Positions 63,946 to 64,000 of a DNA stretch of 64,000 nt are shown here, piece after piece. The first letter of the stretch is position 1. Each line of letters starts with the position of its first letter. The notes beneath the pieces were generated by a model, which worked only from the letters and a program-made list of their open reading frames with translations, did not search any database and was not told the DNA's origin. This stretch comes from Isoptericola sp. AK164 (GTDB lineage: Bacteria; Actinomycetota; Actinomycetes; Actinomycetales; Cellulomonadaceae), in the NCBI RefSeq assembly GCF_029643425.1, contig NZ_CP119106.1:62001-126000 (forward strand). The letters run 5' to 3'. The position numbers and the translations under genes are program-made.

Positions 63946-64000
63946 GGACCGATTCTGCCTGGTCAGCGTCGGGATCCCCAGCCGTTCTGCGGTGCGATTC

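Overview
This 64 kb window is very GC-rich, with densely packed genes, many GTG starts and overlapping ATGA/GTGA stop-start junctions. That points to a high-GC actinobacterium. The gene content (tad pili, DUF2254, DUF2236/MpaB, NYN-LOTUS protein, uronate-polysaccharide locus) would fit a Micrococcales member such as the Promicromonosporaceae or Cellulomonadaceae. This placement is inference; no rRNA or tRNA gene was seen to confirm it.

Layout. (1) 1-9.7 kb: a class I/II aminotransferase cut by the window edge, a CBU_0592-like membrane protein, a LysR regulator, then a tandem glycine riboswitch in front of gcvP-gcvT-gcvH. Next come a stand-alone LuxR-type HTH protein, a Nudix hydrolase, a 12-copy 20-bp tandem repeat, a MOSC protein and a small membrane protein. 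(2) 9.6-24.6 kb: housekeeping genes with striking intergenic DNA. These include a 65-bp perfect palindrome followed by 19-bp repeats, an EF-G-binding (FBP) protein, metF-metE behind a SAM-clan riboswitch, a medium-chain dehydrogenase, an NYN/OST-HTH protein, a PlsC-like acyltransferase, an App1-like phosphatase, tag, a lone ketosynthase, a macro-domain protein and a DUF2254 protein.

(3) 23.4-46.7 kb: the most interesting region, an apparent polysaccharide-utilisation locus for a uronate-containing glycan. A secreted 1694-residue GH59-like multimodular enzyme would act outside the cell. A lipoprotein binding protein and two permeases (no ATPase encoded here) would import oligosaccharides. A cytoplasmic heparinase II/III-like lyase, a DUF2264 protein and a GH88 unsaturated uronyl hydrolase would break them down. 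KduI and KduD would convert the unsaturated uronate to 2-keto-3-deoxygluconate. Two paralogous hybrid regulators (DeoR-type HTH plus LacI-type sensor) sit in the locus. A matching 20-bp direct-repeat operator lies in front of the GH59 gene and in the divergent lyase/DUF2264 promoter. A secreted amidase and an MpaB-like protein lie inside the region but may be passengers.

(4) 46.7-54.6 kb: a compact Flp/Tad pilus cluster (prepilin peptidase, Flp pilin, TadE-like, Tad-domain protein, CpaB-like, CpaE-like, CpaF-type ATPase, TadB, TadC). (5) 54.6-64 kb: PspC, DUF421, HrpA helicase, DUF4190, siderophore-interacting protein, YrhK, M20 amidohydrolase and a coiled-coil lipoprotein.

A recurring theme is strong stem-loops and repeats placed exactly at gene ends. 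Two hairpins separate a highly needed product (binding protein, pilin) from downstream operon genes, and two tandem-repeat arrays start right at a stop codon.
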